Part shown: piece after piece, positions 1 to 5,086 of the stretch
Layout of the letters: each line of letters opens with the position of its first letter
Position numbering within the stretch: the stretch's first letter is position 1
DNA from: Pseudomonadota bacterium
Lineage (GTDB): Bacteria; Pseudomonadota; Alphaproteobacteria; Micropepsales; Micropepsaceae
Assembly (NCBI GenBank): GCA_021817355.1
Contig: JAKAVI010000044.1
Coordinates: forward strand, 1 to 6,953
Direction of reading: 5' to 3'
DNA length: 6,953 nt
The notes under the pieces: model-generated
What the model was told of the DNA's origin: nothing
Seen by the model: only the letters and a program-made list of their open reading frames with translations
Database searches by the model: none
Translations under genes and position numbers: made by a program

Positions 1-592
1 TGATGTGGTCGGTCTTAGGGCCGAAGAGATAAAAGCCCACAATTGCAGCGGGCTCGTGCTCCCGGGAAAGCATCTGGCCGGCGACAAGCGCTTTGACCTG
101 GGAGGCAAAGCGGAAGCTCCAGCCATCATCGGCGGTGTAAAGCGGCTTGATGCCATAGGGATCACGCGCCAGAAATAGACCACGGCGCCTTTCGTCCCAG
201 ATCGCAAAGGCATACATGCCGCGCAGATGATCAAGCATCCCCTGCCCATGGCGGGCGTAAAGATGCAACAGGACTTCGGTATCGCTGTCGCTCGCAAAGC
301 AAACCCCCTCTGCCTCAAGCTCGGCACGCAGCTGGGGGTAATTGTAGATTTCGCCGTTGAAAACGACGACGTGCTGTCCCGCGCCCGCCACCATGGGCTG
401 CAGGGCCCGATCAGACAGATCGAGAATGGAAAGGCGGCGATGGGCAAGGCCGCAGCGCCGCTCGCCGCTCCACCATTGGCCACAGCCGTCCGGTCCGCGG
501 GCCTGCATGTGCTCGCGGGTGGCCAGCAATTCACGCCCGCTGGGGGCGGCGGCGGCCCGATGATAGGCGTAGATGCCGTTAATGCCGCACAT
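1..592 (-). CDS. asnB: AsnB-type asparagine synthase / amidotransferase, N-terminal part (cut by window edge)
   Basis: This is the glutaminase half of a glutamine-dependent asparagine synthase family enzyme; the 197 residues in view run off the left edge before the ATP-dependent synthetase domain. It begins MCGI, so Cys2 is exposed as the class II (Ntn) amidotransferase nucleophile after Met removal. Family motifs follow in order: RGPDG (32-36), LAHRRLSILDLS (49-60, with Arg52), FNGEIYNY (78-85), SDTEVLL (103-109), MYAFAIWD (126-133), RDPYGIKPLY (143-152) and FASQVKAL (162-169). The enzyme frees ammonia from glutamine and passes it to an adenylated carboxylate in the cytoplasm. Beside sugar-nucleotide genes, the acceptor may be a uronic acid of a polysaccharide rather than aspartate; that is inference. 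The start is fixed by the obligate MCG. An AAGGGG about 12 bases upstream is a distant ribosome site. A 120-base gap separates it from the deacetylase upstream, on the same strand. Confidence 0.93.
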   Translation of the reverse strand, partial: MCGINGIYAYHRAAAAPSGRELLATREHMQARGPDGCGQWWSGERRCGLAHRRLSILDLSDRALQPMVAGAGQHVVVFNGEIYNYPQLRAELEAEGVCFASDSDTEVLLHLYARHGQGMLDHLRGMYAFAIWDERRRGLFLARDPYGIKPLYTADDGWSFRFASQVKALVAGQMLSREHEPAAIVGFYLFGPKTDHI

Positions 593-712
593 GAGCGCAC
601 TTTACCCCTTGGGGTTTTATCTGGCCTGGGCCCTTCATCATTCTCTGCTGGTAGAGCTTCCCAACGCTGCGACGCCTGCGATCGCCGCGCGATTTAAGCG
701 CAGATGGGACTG

Positions 713-1624
713 TCACCGCCGGCTGTCGGTTGCGCCAAGATCGCGCTCACGCTCCACCCTGAGGCTGCTGCCGCGCCCGGGCGCGGTGTTAGGATGGCAA
801 TAGTCCTTTAGGATATGCTCGAGACGGCCGGCACTTGGCGCACCAAGCCTCTGCGTCACAAAGCCTTCATAGGGATAGCGGCCGAAGAACTGCGCCAGAC
901 TGAGGGTCGGAATGCGCGCCCTGCCCGCCTCGGTGAACCAGAAGCAATAACCGAACAGTGCCGACAACATTTTGCGCAAGCTGCGCGGAAACGGCGGATT
1001 GAGGAATTCGCCGACTTGAAGCTGGCTTTGGTGATAGCTGAAGCTGAGTTCCCGCAAGGCCGCCATGCTGCGTACATCGATGTAAAATTCGCAATCATCA
1101 TCGAAATATTCGCTATAGAACCTGGCCGGTGTCATTGCCGCGAAGGAATAATGAGAGGCCGGGCTCGCAGCTTGCTCCAGCGCACAGCTGGTAGCATGAT
1201 AGACGGCCTTGTGAGCTGGATGACCCGTGCCCCCGTGAGGGCCATGGGAAAACACCAGCGTCGGCTTGATGTGCGTAATGATGCTTTGAATGCAGTCGAT
1301 CAGTCCGGCCAGATCCCAATCCTTCTCCGCTCGGAAAAGCTTGGGATGGATGTCCGCGAAGCCGAGGACATGAACCTCCTCTATGCCGAGTATCTTCACG
1401 GCCTGCATCAGCTCGCCTTCACGTATGCGTCCAAGCTGGGTGCTCATCTCGCCAAGACAGTGAGGACCGCTGCCAGCTTCACCTCGCGTCACACAGATCA
1501 GGCTGACCGGAACCTGAGCCCGCGACAGGAGGGCAAGCGTTCCTGACATGAAGAGTTCGTCATCGGGATGCGTAATCACGACGAGGGCACGCGTTGGGTC
1601 AGCTGCGGCGAGGCTCAAGGACAT
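713..1624 (-). CDS. PIG-L/LmbE family N-deacetylase
   Basis: A 303-residue cytoplasmic zinc-dependent deacetylase of the PIG-L/LmbE family, whose members remove acetyl groups from N-acetylglucosaminyl compounds. The first motif, THPDDELFMSG, lies at residues 18-28 (His19 and Asp22 as metal ligands, Asp21 as likely general base). The second, GHPAHKAV, lies at 134-141 and supplies the third ligand His138. The N-terminal strand LVVIT and the following VSLICVTRGEAG are typical of the fold. No signal peptide or membrane segment is visible. In this operon the likely substrate is a sugar nucleotide or a lipid-linked HexNAc intermediate of a surface polysaccharide; the exact substrate cannot be read from sequence. 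The ATG at 1624 is the first start after an in-frame TGA seven codons upstream. No Shine-Dalgarno sequence precedes it, so translation may depend on coupling or on the upstream antitermination factor. A degenerate copy of its own 5' end lies just upstream. Confidence 0.92.
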   Translation of the reverse strand: MSLSLAAADPTRALVVITHPDDELFMSGTLALLSRAQVPVSLICVTRGEAGSGPHCLGEMSTQLGRIREGELMQAVKILGIEEVHVLGFADIHPKLFRAEKDWDLAGLIDCIQSIITHIKPTLVFSHGPHGGTGHPAHKAVYHATSCALEQAASPASHYSFAAMTPARFYSEYFDDDCEFYIDVRSMAALRELSFSYHQSQLQVGEFLNPPFPRSLRKMLSALFGYCFWFTEAGRARIPTLSLAQFFGRYPYEGFVTQRLGAPSAGRLEHILKDYCHPNTAPGRGSSLRVERERDLGATDSRR

Positions 1625-1697
1625 GACCGGTCTATTACCGCATCATCATGTGCGCGGAACAGGCGTCAGAGCCCATTCCGACATGAAGAGTTCGTCA
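1545..1697. repeat. 18-base exact direct repeat pair, inside and upstream of the deacetylase gene
   Basis: GACATGAAGAGTTCGTCA occurs at 1545-1562 and again at 1680-1697, 135 bases apart in the same orientation. The first copy encodes, on the minus strand, the catalytic DELFMS segment of the deacetylase. The second is in the noncoding gap before that gene. Weaker similarity continues on the 5' side of the second copy, so the repeat is probably part of a longer decayed duplication. Confidence 0.85.
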
Positions 1698-1775
1698 CCA
1701 TAAGGGTGATGACGACACTCTCTTGGGCCCGCGGCGGCCGACCTGGCCTAAATCTCTTTGCGGCTGCCTCCTTCC
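1672..1775 (-). pseudogene. Possible remnant of a duplicated PIG-L deacetylase 5' end
   Basis: Read on the minus strand, this stretch resembles the first ~30 codons of the neighbouring deacetylase. A segment that can be read as VVIT (1716-1705) is followed, after a frame change, by DELFMS (1696-1679). In the gene the two lie in one frame as VVITHPDDELFMS. The match is 18 bases exact plus about 9 of 11 bases over VVIT, with looser similarity (CGCCGC, CCCAA) further 5'. A strong ribosome-site sequence GGAAGGAGG (1775-1767) precedes it, but at about the expected start position the sequence reads ATTTAG, not a usable start. I infer a broken partial duplication or the end of a lost paralogue. Chance plus a short local duplication is the alternative. 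Confidence 0.4.
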
Positions 1776-1803
1776 CTGACGGCACCACAACAGGAAAGAG
1801 ATT
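1751..1803. repeat. 9-bp perfect inverted repeat after the decarboxylase gene
   Basis: AATCTCTTT (1751-1759) and AAAGAGATT (1795-1803) are exact reverse complements, 35 bases apart, starting 26 bases past the decarboxylase stop on the transcribed strand. The enclosed stretch holds a smaller TGCC/GGCA pair and the GGAAGGAGG sequence. There is no following U tract, so it is not a standard intrinsic terminator. It could be an RNA-stabilising stem, a protein site, or the end of a lost element. Confidence 0.45.
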
Positions 1804-1829
1804 GAGTGAGGCTTTGGCGTCTACGGCTC

Positions 1830-2783
1830 TCATCGGCGCGCTGGCGCGAACGTCGTGAAGTACGCGATGGTTTCCGTCAAACCCTGTTCCAGCGGCACTT
1901 TGGGTTCCCAGTGCAGATGAGCCCTTGCCTTGGTGATGTCGGGCTGGCGCTGCTTGGGGTCATCCTGGGGCAGCGGCCGCATTTCGATCGCCGATGCCGA
2001 ACCGGTCAGGGCCACCACCTTCTGCGCCAATTCGCGGATGGTAAACTCGACCGGATTTCCAAGATTGACCGGGCCGATCAGGCTGTCAGGCGATTCCATC
2101 AGACGAATGAGGCCGTCAACCAGATCATCGACATAGCAGAAGGAGCGGGTCTGACTGCCATCGCCATAAAGGGTTATGGGAGCGCCCTTCAGTGCCTGCA
2201 TGATGAAGTTGGAGACCACACGCCCGTCATTGGGGTGCATGCGCGGGCCGTAGGTGTTGAAGATCCGCGCCACCTTGATGCGCAGGTCATGCTGGCGATT
2301 ATAGTCAAAGAACAACGTCTCAGCGCAGCGCTTGCCTTCATCATAGCAGGCGCGCAGGCCGATCGGGTTGACATTGCCCCAGTACTCTTCGCTCTGGGGA
2401 TGAATTTCCGGATCGCCGTAAACCTCGCTGGTAGAGGCCTGCAAGATCTTGGCGCGCACCCGCTTGGCCAGGCCCAGCATGTTGATGGCGCCATGTACGC
2501 TTGTTTTCGTGGTCTGTACCGGATCGCGCTGATAGTGGATCGGAGAAGCAGGGCAGGCGAGATTGTAGATTTCGTCGACCTCCACATAAAGCGGGAAGGT
2601 CACGTCATGTCGCATCAGCTCAAAGCGCGGATTGGCGAGCAGATGCTCCACATTGGCGCGTGCACTGGTGTAAAAATTATCGATACAAAGCACCTCATGG
2701 CCCAGTGTCAGCAGGGCTTCACAGAGGTGCGAGCCAATGAAGCCGGCCCCGCCGGTAACCAGAATTCGTTTTCGCATGTGCAT
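1830..2783 (-). CDS. uxs: UDP-glucuronate decarboxylase (UDP-xylose synthase), extended SDR family
   Basis: A 317-residue NAD-dependent extended short-chain dehydrogenase that oxidises C4 of UDP-glucuronate, loses CO2 and re-reduces the intermediate to UDP-xylose in the cytoplasm. The Rossmann motif [10 protein letters not shown] lies at 10-19. The subfamily signature is nearly complete: [34 protein letters not shown], the catalytic YDEGK (Tyr147, Lys151), [14 protein letters not shown] and DGRVVSNF. This pattern separates it from dTDP-glucose dehydratases and UDP-glucose epimerases. Length is normal for bacterial members. Three starts are possible: TTG at 2786, ATG at 2783 and ATG at 2777. 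I chose 2783 because a weak GGGAC lies about 9 bases before it. The 164-base leader back to the NusG paralogue carries the ops-like site and two stem-loops. The product likely supplies UDP-xylose (or the 4-keto-pentose) for the polysaccharide made by this cluster. Confidence 0.93.
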   Translation of the reverse strand: MHMRKRILVTGGAGFIGSHLCEALLTLGHEVLCIDNFYTSARANVEHLLANPRFELMRHDVTFPLYVEVDEIYNLACPASPIHYQRDPVQTTKTSVHGAINMLGLAKRVRAKILQASTSEVYGDPEIHPQSEEYWGNVNPIGLRACYDEGKRCAETLFFDYNRQHDLRIKVARIFNTYGPRMHPNDGRVVSNFIMQALKGAPITLYGDGSQTRSFCYVDDLVDGLIRLMESPDSLIGPVNLGNPVEFTIRELAQKVVALTGSASAIEMRPLPQDDPKQRQPDITKARAHLHWEPKVPLEQGLTETIAYFTTFAPARR

Positions 2784-2810
2784 CAACGCTGTCCCGCAAT
2801 GACGCCGGCC

Positions 2811-2829
2811 CGTCCTCGCAGCGAGGACG
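2811..2829. repeat. 9-bp inverted repeat with a 1-base centre in the uxs leader
   Basis: CGTCCTCGC, a single A, then GCGAGGACG form a near-perfect palindrome 28 bases before the chosen uxs start. As RNA on the minus strand it would fold into a GC-rich stem of 7-8 bp with a small loop. The sequence after it is GC-rich with no U run, so it is not a normal intrinsic terminator. It may be an operator, a folding element controlling uxs translation, or a pause or Rho-related signal downstream of the ops-like site. Confidence 0.6.
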
Positions 2830-2868
2830 ATGGATAAGGCGCGGCTCTACATACACCCAGATGTCAGC

Positions 2869-2880
2869 CATGCTACCGCC
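2869..2880 (-). promoter_or_regulatory. ops-like element (RfaH-type recruitment site)
   Basis: The minus strand reads GGCGGTAGCATG. The E. coli ops element is GGCGGTAGCGTG, a consensus I recall as GGCGGTAGYNT; this site fits it at every fixed position and differs from the E. coli form at one variable base. It lies 67 bases after the stop of an RfaH/NusG-like gene and 85 bases before uxs, on the transcribed strand, which is where ops sites sit in RfaH-controlled polysaccharide operons. RfaH binds the exposed nontemplate strand of this element in a paused RNA polymerase. A functional role here is inference from sequence and position. Confidence 0.6.
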
Positions 2881-2883
2881 ATC

Positions 2884-2904
2884 CGGGTGAAGTCGCTTCA
2901 CCCG
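2884..2904 (-). promoter_or_regulatory. Stem-loop directly before the ops-like site
   Basis: On the minus strand, CGGGTGAAG, a 3-base loop CGA, and CTTCACCCG form a perfect 9-bp hairpin. Its 3' end is three bases (GAT) before the ops-like sequence. Polymerase paused at the end of ops would have this RNA hairpin about 15 bases behind its active site, close to the RNA exit channel. Enterobacterial JUMPstart regions also place potential stem-loops before ops. There is no U tract, so a terminator is unlikely. The hairpin is seen directly; its role is inferred. Confidence 0.6.
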
Positions 2905-2947
2905 ACGTCCTGCATAACCAACTCCAAGCCAGGCACAGTTCCCAGCT

Positions 2948-3466
2948 TCAGAAAATTCCCTCTTCCGGAACGACCGCGCCGCGCTCAAACTGCGCCGGCA
3001 CAGACCCTCCCATAAGGTCCAGCAACACGCATACGCGCGCCCGTGCATCCAAGCGCACAAGCTCGCCACACAAATCGGCGAAAGGCCCGCTGACCACCCG
3101 CACCCTTTGCCCAGCCACAAGGGCAGGGACGCCGTCATAGATCTCAGCATCATCAAAGGATGCGCGCAGCTCTTCGATAATCCCGACCGGCGCAGGTGCC
3201 GGTCGCTCGCCGGCCATGACCAGGCGCGCCACCCCGAAGGTGCTGTTGATCGGCCGCCAGCACTGCGTGTCCGGATCGAGCTTGACAAAGAGATAGCCGG
3301 GAAAAAAAGGCCGGAGCACGGTCTCGATGCGCCTGGCATGACGGACCGCCCGCCGCTGCCGCGGCAAAAACACGTGGTAATGCTGGCGGCGCAAATGTTC
3401 GGCCGCGCCGTTTTCGCGATTGGGCTGGCACTGGACCGCGAACCAGCGCGTTTCCATTGCGTGCAT
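2948..3466 (-). CDS. NusG-family specialised transcription antitermination factor (RfaH/UpxY-like)
   Basis: A 172-residue NusG paralogue. The NGN domain covers roughly residues 5-105: WFAVQCQPNRE (8-18), the hallmark LRPFFPGYLFVKLD (51-64) and RPINSTFGVARLV (71-83). The KOW domain covers about 118-150 (GQRVRVVSGPFADLCGEL, then VCVLLDLMGG). NusG paralogues bind the RNA polymerase clamp and suppress pausing and Rho termination. Length and divergence from housekeeping NusG, together with position at the head of a polysaccharide gene set, point to an operon-specific factor like RfaH, UpxY or LoaP. The frame stays open upstream to 3790, but conserved sequence starts only at METRW. I chose the ATG at 3466 because GAGG lies 9 bases before it; the ATG at 3457 is the alternative. 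Its transcript runs directly into the ops-like site and the biosynthetic genes, suggesting control of its own operon. Confidence 0.88.
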   Translation of the reverse strand: MHAMETRWFAVQCQPNRENGAAEHLRRQHYHVFLPRQRRAVRHARRIETVLRPFFPGYLFVKLDPDTQCWRPINSTFGVARLVMAGERPAPAPVGIIEELRASFDDAEIYDGVPALVAGQRVRVVSGPFADLCGELVRLDARARVCVLLDLMGGSVPAQFERGAVVPEEGIF

Positions 3467-3622
3467 CGGAACTCGCCTCACAAGGGCGCGCTCCAGCCCG
3501 TTTTGCCCCATGCCCCCCCGCTTGCGCTGCCGGCCAAGGGCTAGCAGCGCCTCATCGTGGTTCCATCTCTCCCCAGACACCCCGCCCCGCGCCGCAGGCC
3601 CCTCGGGGGCCCGGCCTTGCTG

Positions 3623-3662
3623 GCACCCCTTTGAAACTGCCGACCGACGCATCCTTTTGAAA
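3623..3662. repeat. Pair of 14-base direct repeats at the antiterminator promoter
   Basis: GCACCCCTTTGAAA (3623-3636) and GCATCCTTTTGAAA (3649-3662) agree at 12 of 14 positions and are 26 bases apart, about two and a half helical turns. The second overlaps the transcription start predicted from the promoter at 3664-3692 and the first lies just downstream. The placement suits binding sites of a regulator, which is inference. Confidence 0.45.
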
Positions 3663-3663
3663 T

Positions 3664-3692
3664 ATTTTAATACAGCCAAAATATGCGCGCAA
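3664..3692 (-). promoter_or_regulatory. Candidate sigma-70 promoter for the antiterminator operon
   Basis: The minus strand reads TTGCGC (3692-3687), a 17-base spacer, then TAAAAT (3669-3664), inside a short AT-rich island in GC-rich surroundings. It would start RNA near 3657 and give a leader of about 190 bases before the antiterminator start at 3466. The hexamers and spacing are good for a housekeeping promoter, but no experimental support can be seen. Confidence 0.5.
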
Positions 3693-3820
3693 CCTCGCCG
3701 TGCCCGCCCCAAGGGAGCCACCCCCTTGATCGCGAAGGTAAATTTGATCCAGCCGGCCACTTTGCCCGTATGCACGACATGGCTCGACAATTGGCACTCT
3801 GAATGTCATTTAGTAACCCT

Positions 3821-3883
3821 TATAAACCAGAATTGTGGAAAATTAAGTGTCAAGGTCGATTTTGTTGGCGCCGTAATTAGGAG
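3821..3883 (+). promoter_or_regulatory. Leader of the wecA-like gene: -10-like TATAAA and ribosome site TAGGAG
   Basis: TATAAA at 3821-3826 could be a -10 element. No good -35 lies 16-18 bases before it; TTGGCA at 3791-3796 is 24 bases away, so the promoter call is weak. TAGGAG at 3878-3883, eight bases before the ATG at 3892, is a clear ribosome binding site and fixes the start of the transferase gene. Confidence 0.4.
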
Positions 3884-3891
3884 CGAGCAGC

Positions 3892-4932
3892 ATGGGGCTG
3901 GGAGCCTGGGGCACCGCCATTGGGTTGTGTGCGATTTCAGCCACGATCACAGCGGGCATTTGCTATTTTGCGGAAGTCTTGGGCCACCGTCTCAAGCTCG
4001 TCGATATTCCCGACGGGGTGCGCAAGATGCACGCCAAGACGACACCGCTCGTGGGCGGCCTCGCCGTCCTGGTGCCAAGCCTTGTCCTCTCCGTCTTTCG
4101 CGTCATTGTGCATCATGACAGCACCTTCACCGCCATCACGCTGGCGGCGACCTTTGTCATGATGCTGATCGGCACAGCCGATGACCGTCACAACCTGCCT
4201 GCCGGTCTGCGCCTCTCCGCCTTCGTGCTGCTGACACTCGCGGCGCTATCGATCGAGCCTACCTTGGTGCTCGGATCCCTGCACTTTGGCGCCGCCCACA
4301 GCCCCAAGCTCAACCTCGGCCCCTTTGCCGTCCCGGTCACCGCGATCATGATCATCGGCTTCCTCAATGCCGCCAACATGGCCGACGGCATGGACGGCCA
4401 GCTGCTGGGCTCGCTGCTGATCTGGAGCGCCCTCATCGCCCGTCATCTGGGACCGGAACTTGGGGTTCCCTTCATGGCGCTGATGGCCTCTTCGGCCGTG
4501 GCGCTCGGCTTCAACCTGCGTGGCAAGCTGTTTTCTGGCAGCGCGGGCTCCTATGCCGGCTCACTTCTCATCGGCCTTGGCGCCATCGGCGCCTATCACA
4601 AGGCACGGGGCACTTTGCCCGCCCTGATCCCGGCCATCTGGTTCTGGTTGCCGGTGCTCGACTGCGTGCGCCTCATGCTGACCCGCTATCTGGACGGCCG
4701 CTCGCCTTTCGCCGCCGACCGCAATCACTTCCACCACATCCTGATCGGCCGCTTCGGCCGGCGCGCGGCCCTTGCCATTTACCTGTTGCTCCTGGCCGTT
4801 CCTGCGCTCGCCGGCGAATTCAGCCTGACAGCCGGGCTCTGCGCCCTGGCCATTTGCGCCCTGCTCTATGTGATCTTGGTGGTGCAGCAACACCTTTTGC
4901 TGGGCTCCACCAGCCCCACGCCCATTACGTAA
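3892..4932 (+). CDS. WecA/MraY-family polyprenyl-phosphate sugar-1-phosphate transferase
   Basis: A 346-residue, very hydrophobic inner-membrane protein with about ten membrane segments. Members move a HexNAc-1-phosphate from a UDP sugar onto undecaprenyl phosphate and so start O-antigen, capsule or related polymers. Motifs appear in order: DIPDGVRKMHAKTTPLVGG (38-56), the metal-binding GTADDRHNLP (94-103, Asp97 and Asp98), NAANMADGMDG (159-169), and DRNHFHHIL (276-284) matching the HxHH nucleotide-sugar loop of WecA. The cytoplasmic GDxGS motif reads GSAGS (216-220), so Ser217 replaces a nearly invariant aspartate. The HxHH motif favours WecA-like rather than MraY function. The gene is divergent from the antiterminator operon and probably initiates the same polymer, which is inference from position. 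No terminator is clear after its stop; the 154 bases that follow lead to a peptidase gene on the same strand. Confidence 0.9.
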   Translation: MGLGAWGTAIGLCAISATITAGICYFAEVLGHRLKLVDIPDGVRKMHAKTTPLVGGLAVLVPSLVLSVFRVIVHHDSTFTAITLAATFVMMLIGTADDRHNLPAGLRLSAFVLLTLAALSIEPTLVLGSLHFGAAHSPKLNLGPFAVPVTAIMIIGFLNAANMADGMDGQLLGSLLIWSALIARHLGPELGVPFMALMASSAVALGFNLRGKLFSGSAGSYAGSLLIGLGAIGAYHKARGTLPALIPAIWFWLPVLDCVRLMLTRYLDGRSPFAADRNHFHHILIGRFGRRAALAIYLLLLAVPALAGEFSLTAGLCALAICALLYVILVVQQHLLLGSTSPTPIT

Positions 4933-4976
4933 ATTCCCTTATCAATTTGGCCTTTGCCTTTGATCCCGCTCAAGGA

Positions 4977-4988
4977 GCGCCCGGGCGC
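4977..4988. repeat. 12-base perfect palindrome
   Basis: GCGCCCGGGCGC is self-complementary over 12 bases, 45 bases after the transferase stop and about 100 before the peptidase start. It is overlapped on the left by CGCTC-AAG-GAGCG, a second small stem. No U tract follows. It could be a weak structural element or an operator, or a chance event in GC-rich sequence. Confidence 0.3.
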
Positions 4989-5086
4989 GACAGCCGTAGA
5001 GTTGCCCCGCAGCTGATGCTATTGCTTGACCACCCCGTACGCAGGAACACTGTCGGCGCCGCGGGTGAAGGGCATAGGGGCCCGTC

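Larger units (their letters stand above)
3467..3891. other. Divergent control region between the antiterminator and wecA-like genes
   Basis: These 425 bases hold no convincing gene. The right part (3655-3870) is AT-rich in patches and carries promoter-like sequence on both strands; the left part is strongly C-rich on the plus strand. GGCCCC-TCG-GGGGCC (3597-3611) could form a 6-bp stem in the long antiterminator leader. CAAGGG and CCCTTG (3710-3728) form a second short stem. Several frames remain open across it, but they lack ribosome sites and recognisable domains. Confidence 0.7.

Noticed and set aside
227..697. Plus-strand frame opposite asnB
   Set aside because: The minus strand encodes an unmistakable class II amidotransferase domain starting MCGI; the plus frame is a shadow.
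815..1546. Long plus-strand frame (243 residues) opposite the deacetylase
   Set aside because: It is antisense to a gene with clear PIG-L catalytic motifs, and its translation shows no domain. It is typical of long shadow frames in GC-rich DNA.
1806..2837. Long plus-strand frame (343 residues) opposite uxs
   Set aside because: It is the mirror of a strongly conserved SDR gene, with no recognisable motif or ribosome site.
2719..2871. Short minus-strand frame starting at the ATG inside the ops-like element (about 50 residues, [12 protein letters not shown]...)
   Set aside because: It has no clear ribosome site and runs out of frame into the first 65 bases of uxs. A leader peptide is conceivable, but nothing beyond an open frame supports it.
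3467..3790. N-terminal extension of the antiterminator frame to 280 residues
   Set aside because: The added 108 residues show no family similarity, cross the predicted promoter and AT-rich control region, and lack a ribosome site. The NusG-like conserved sequence begins only at the METRW segment near 3457.
3791..3810. Possible sigma-54 promoter starting TTGGCAC before the wecA-like gene
   Set aside because: The -24 half fits, but the required GC of the -12 half is absent at the correct spacing (ATGTC instead of TTGCA-like sequence).
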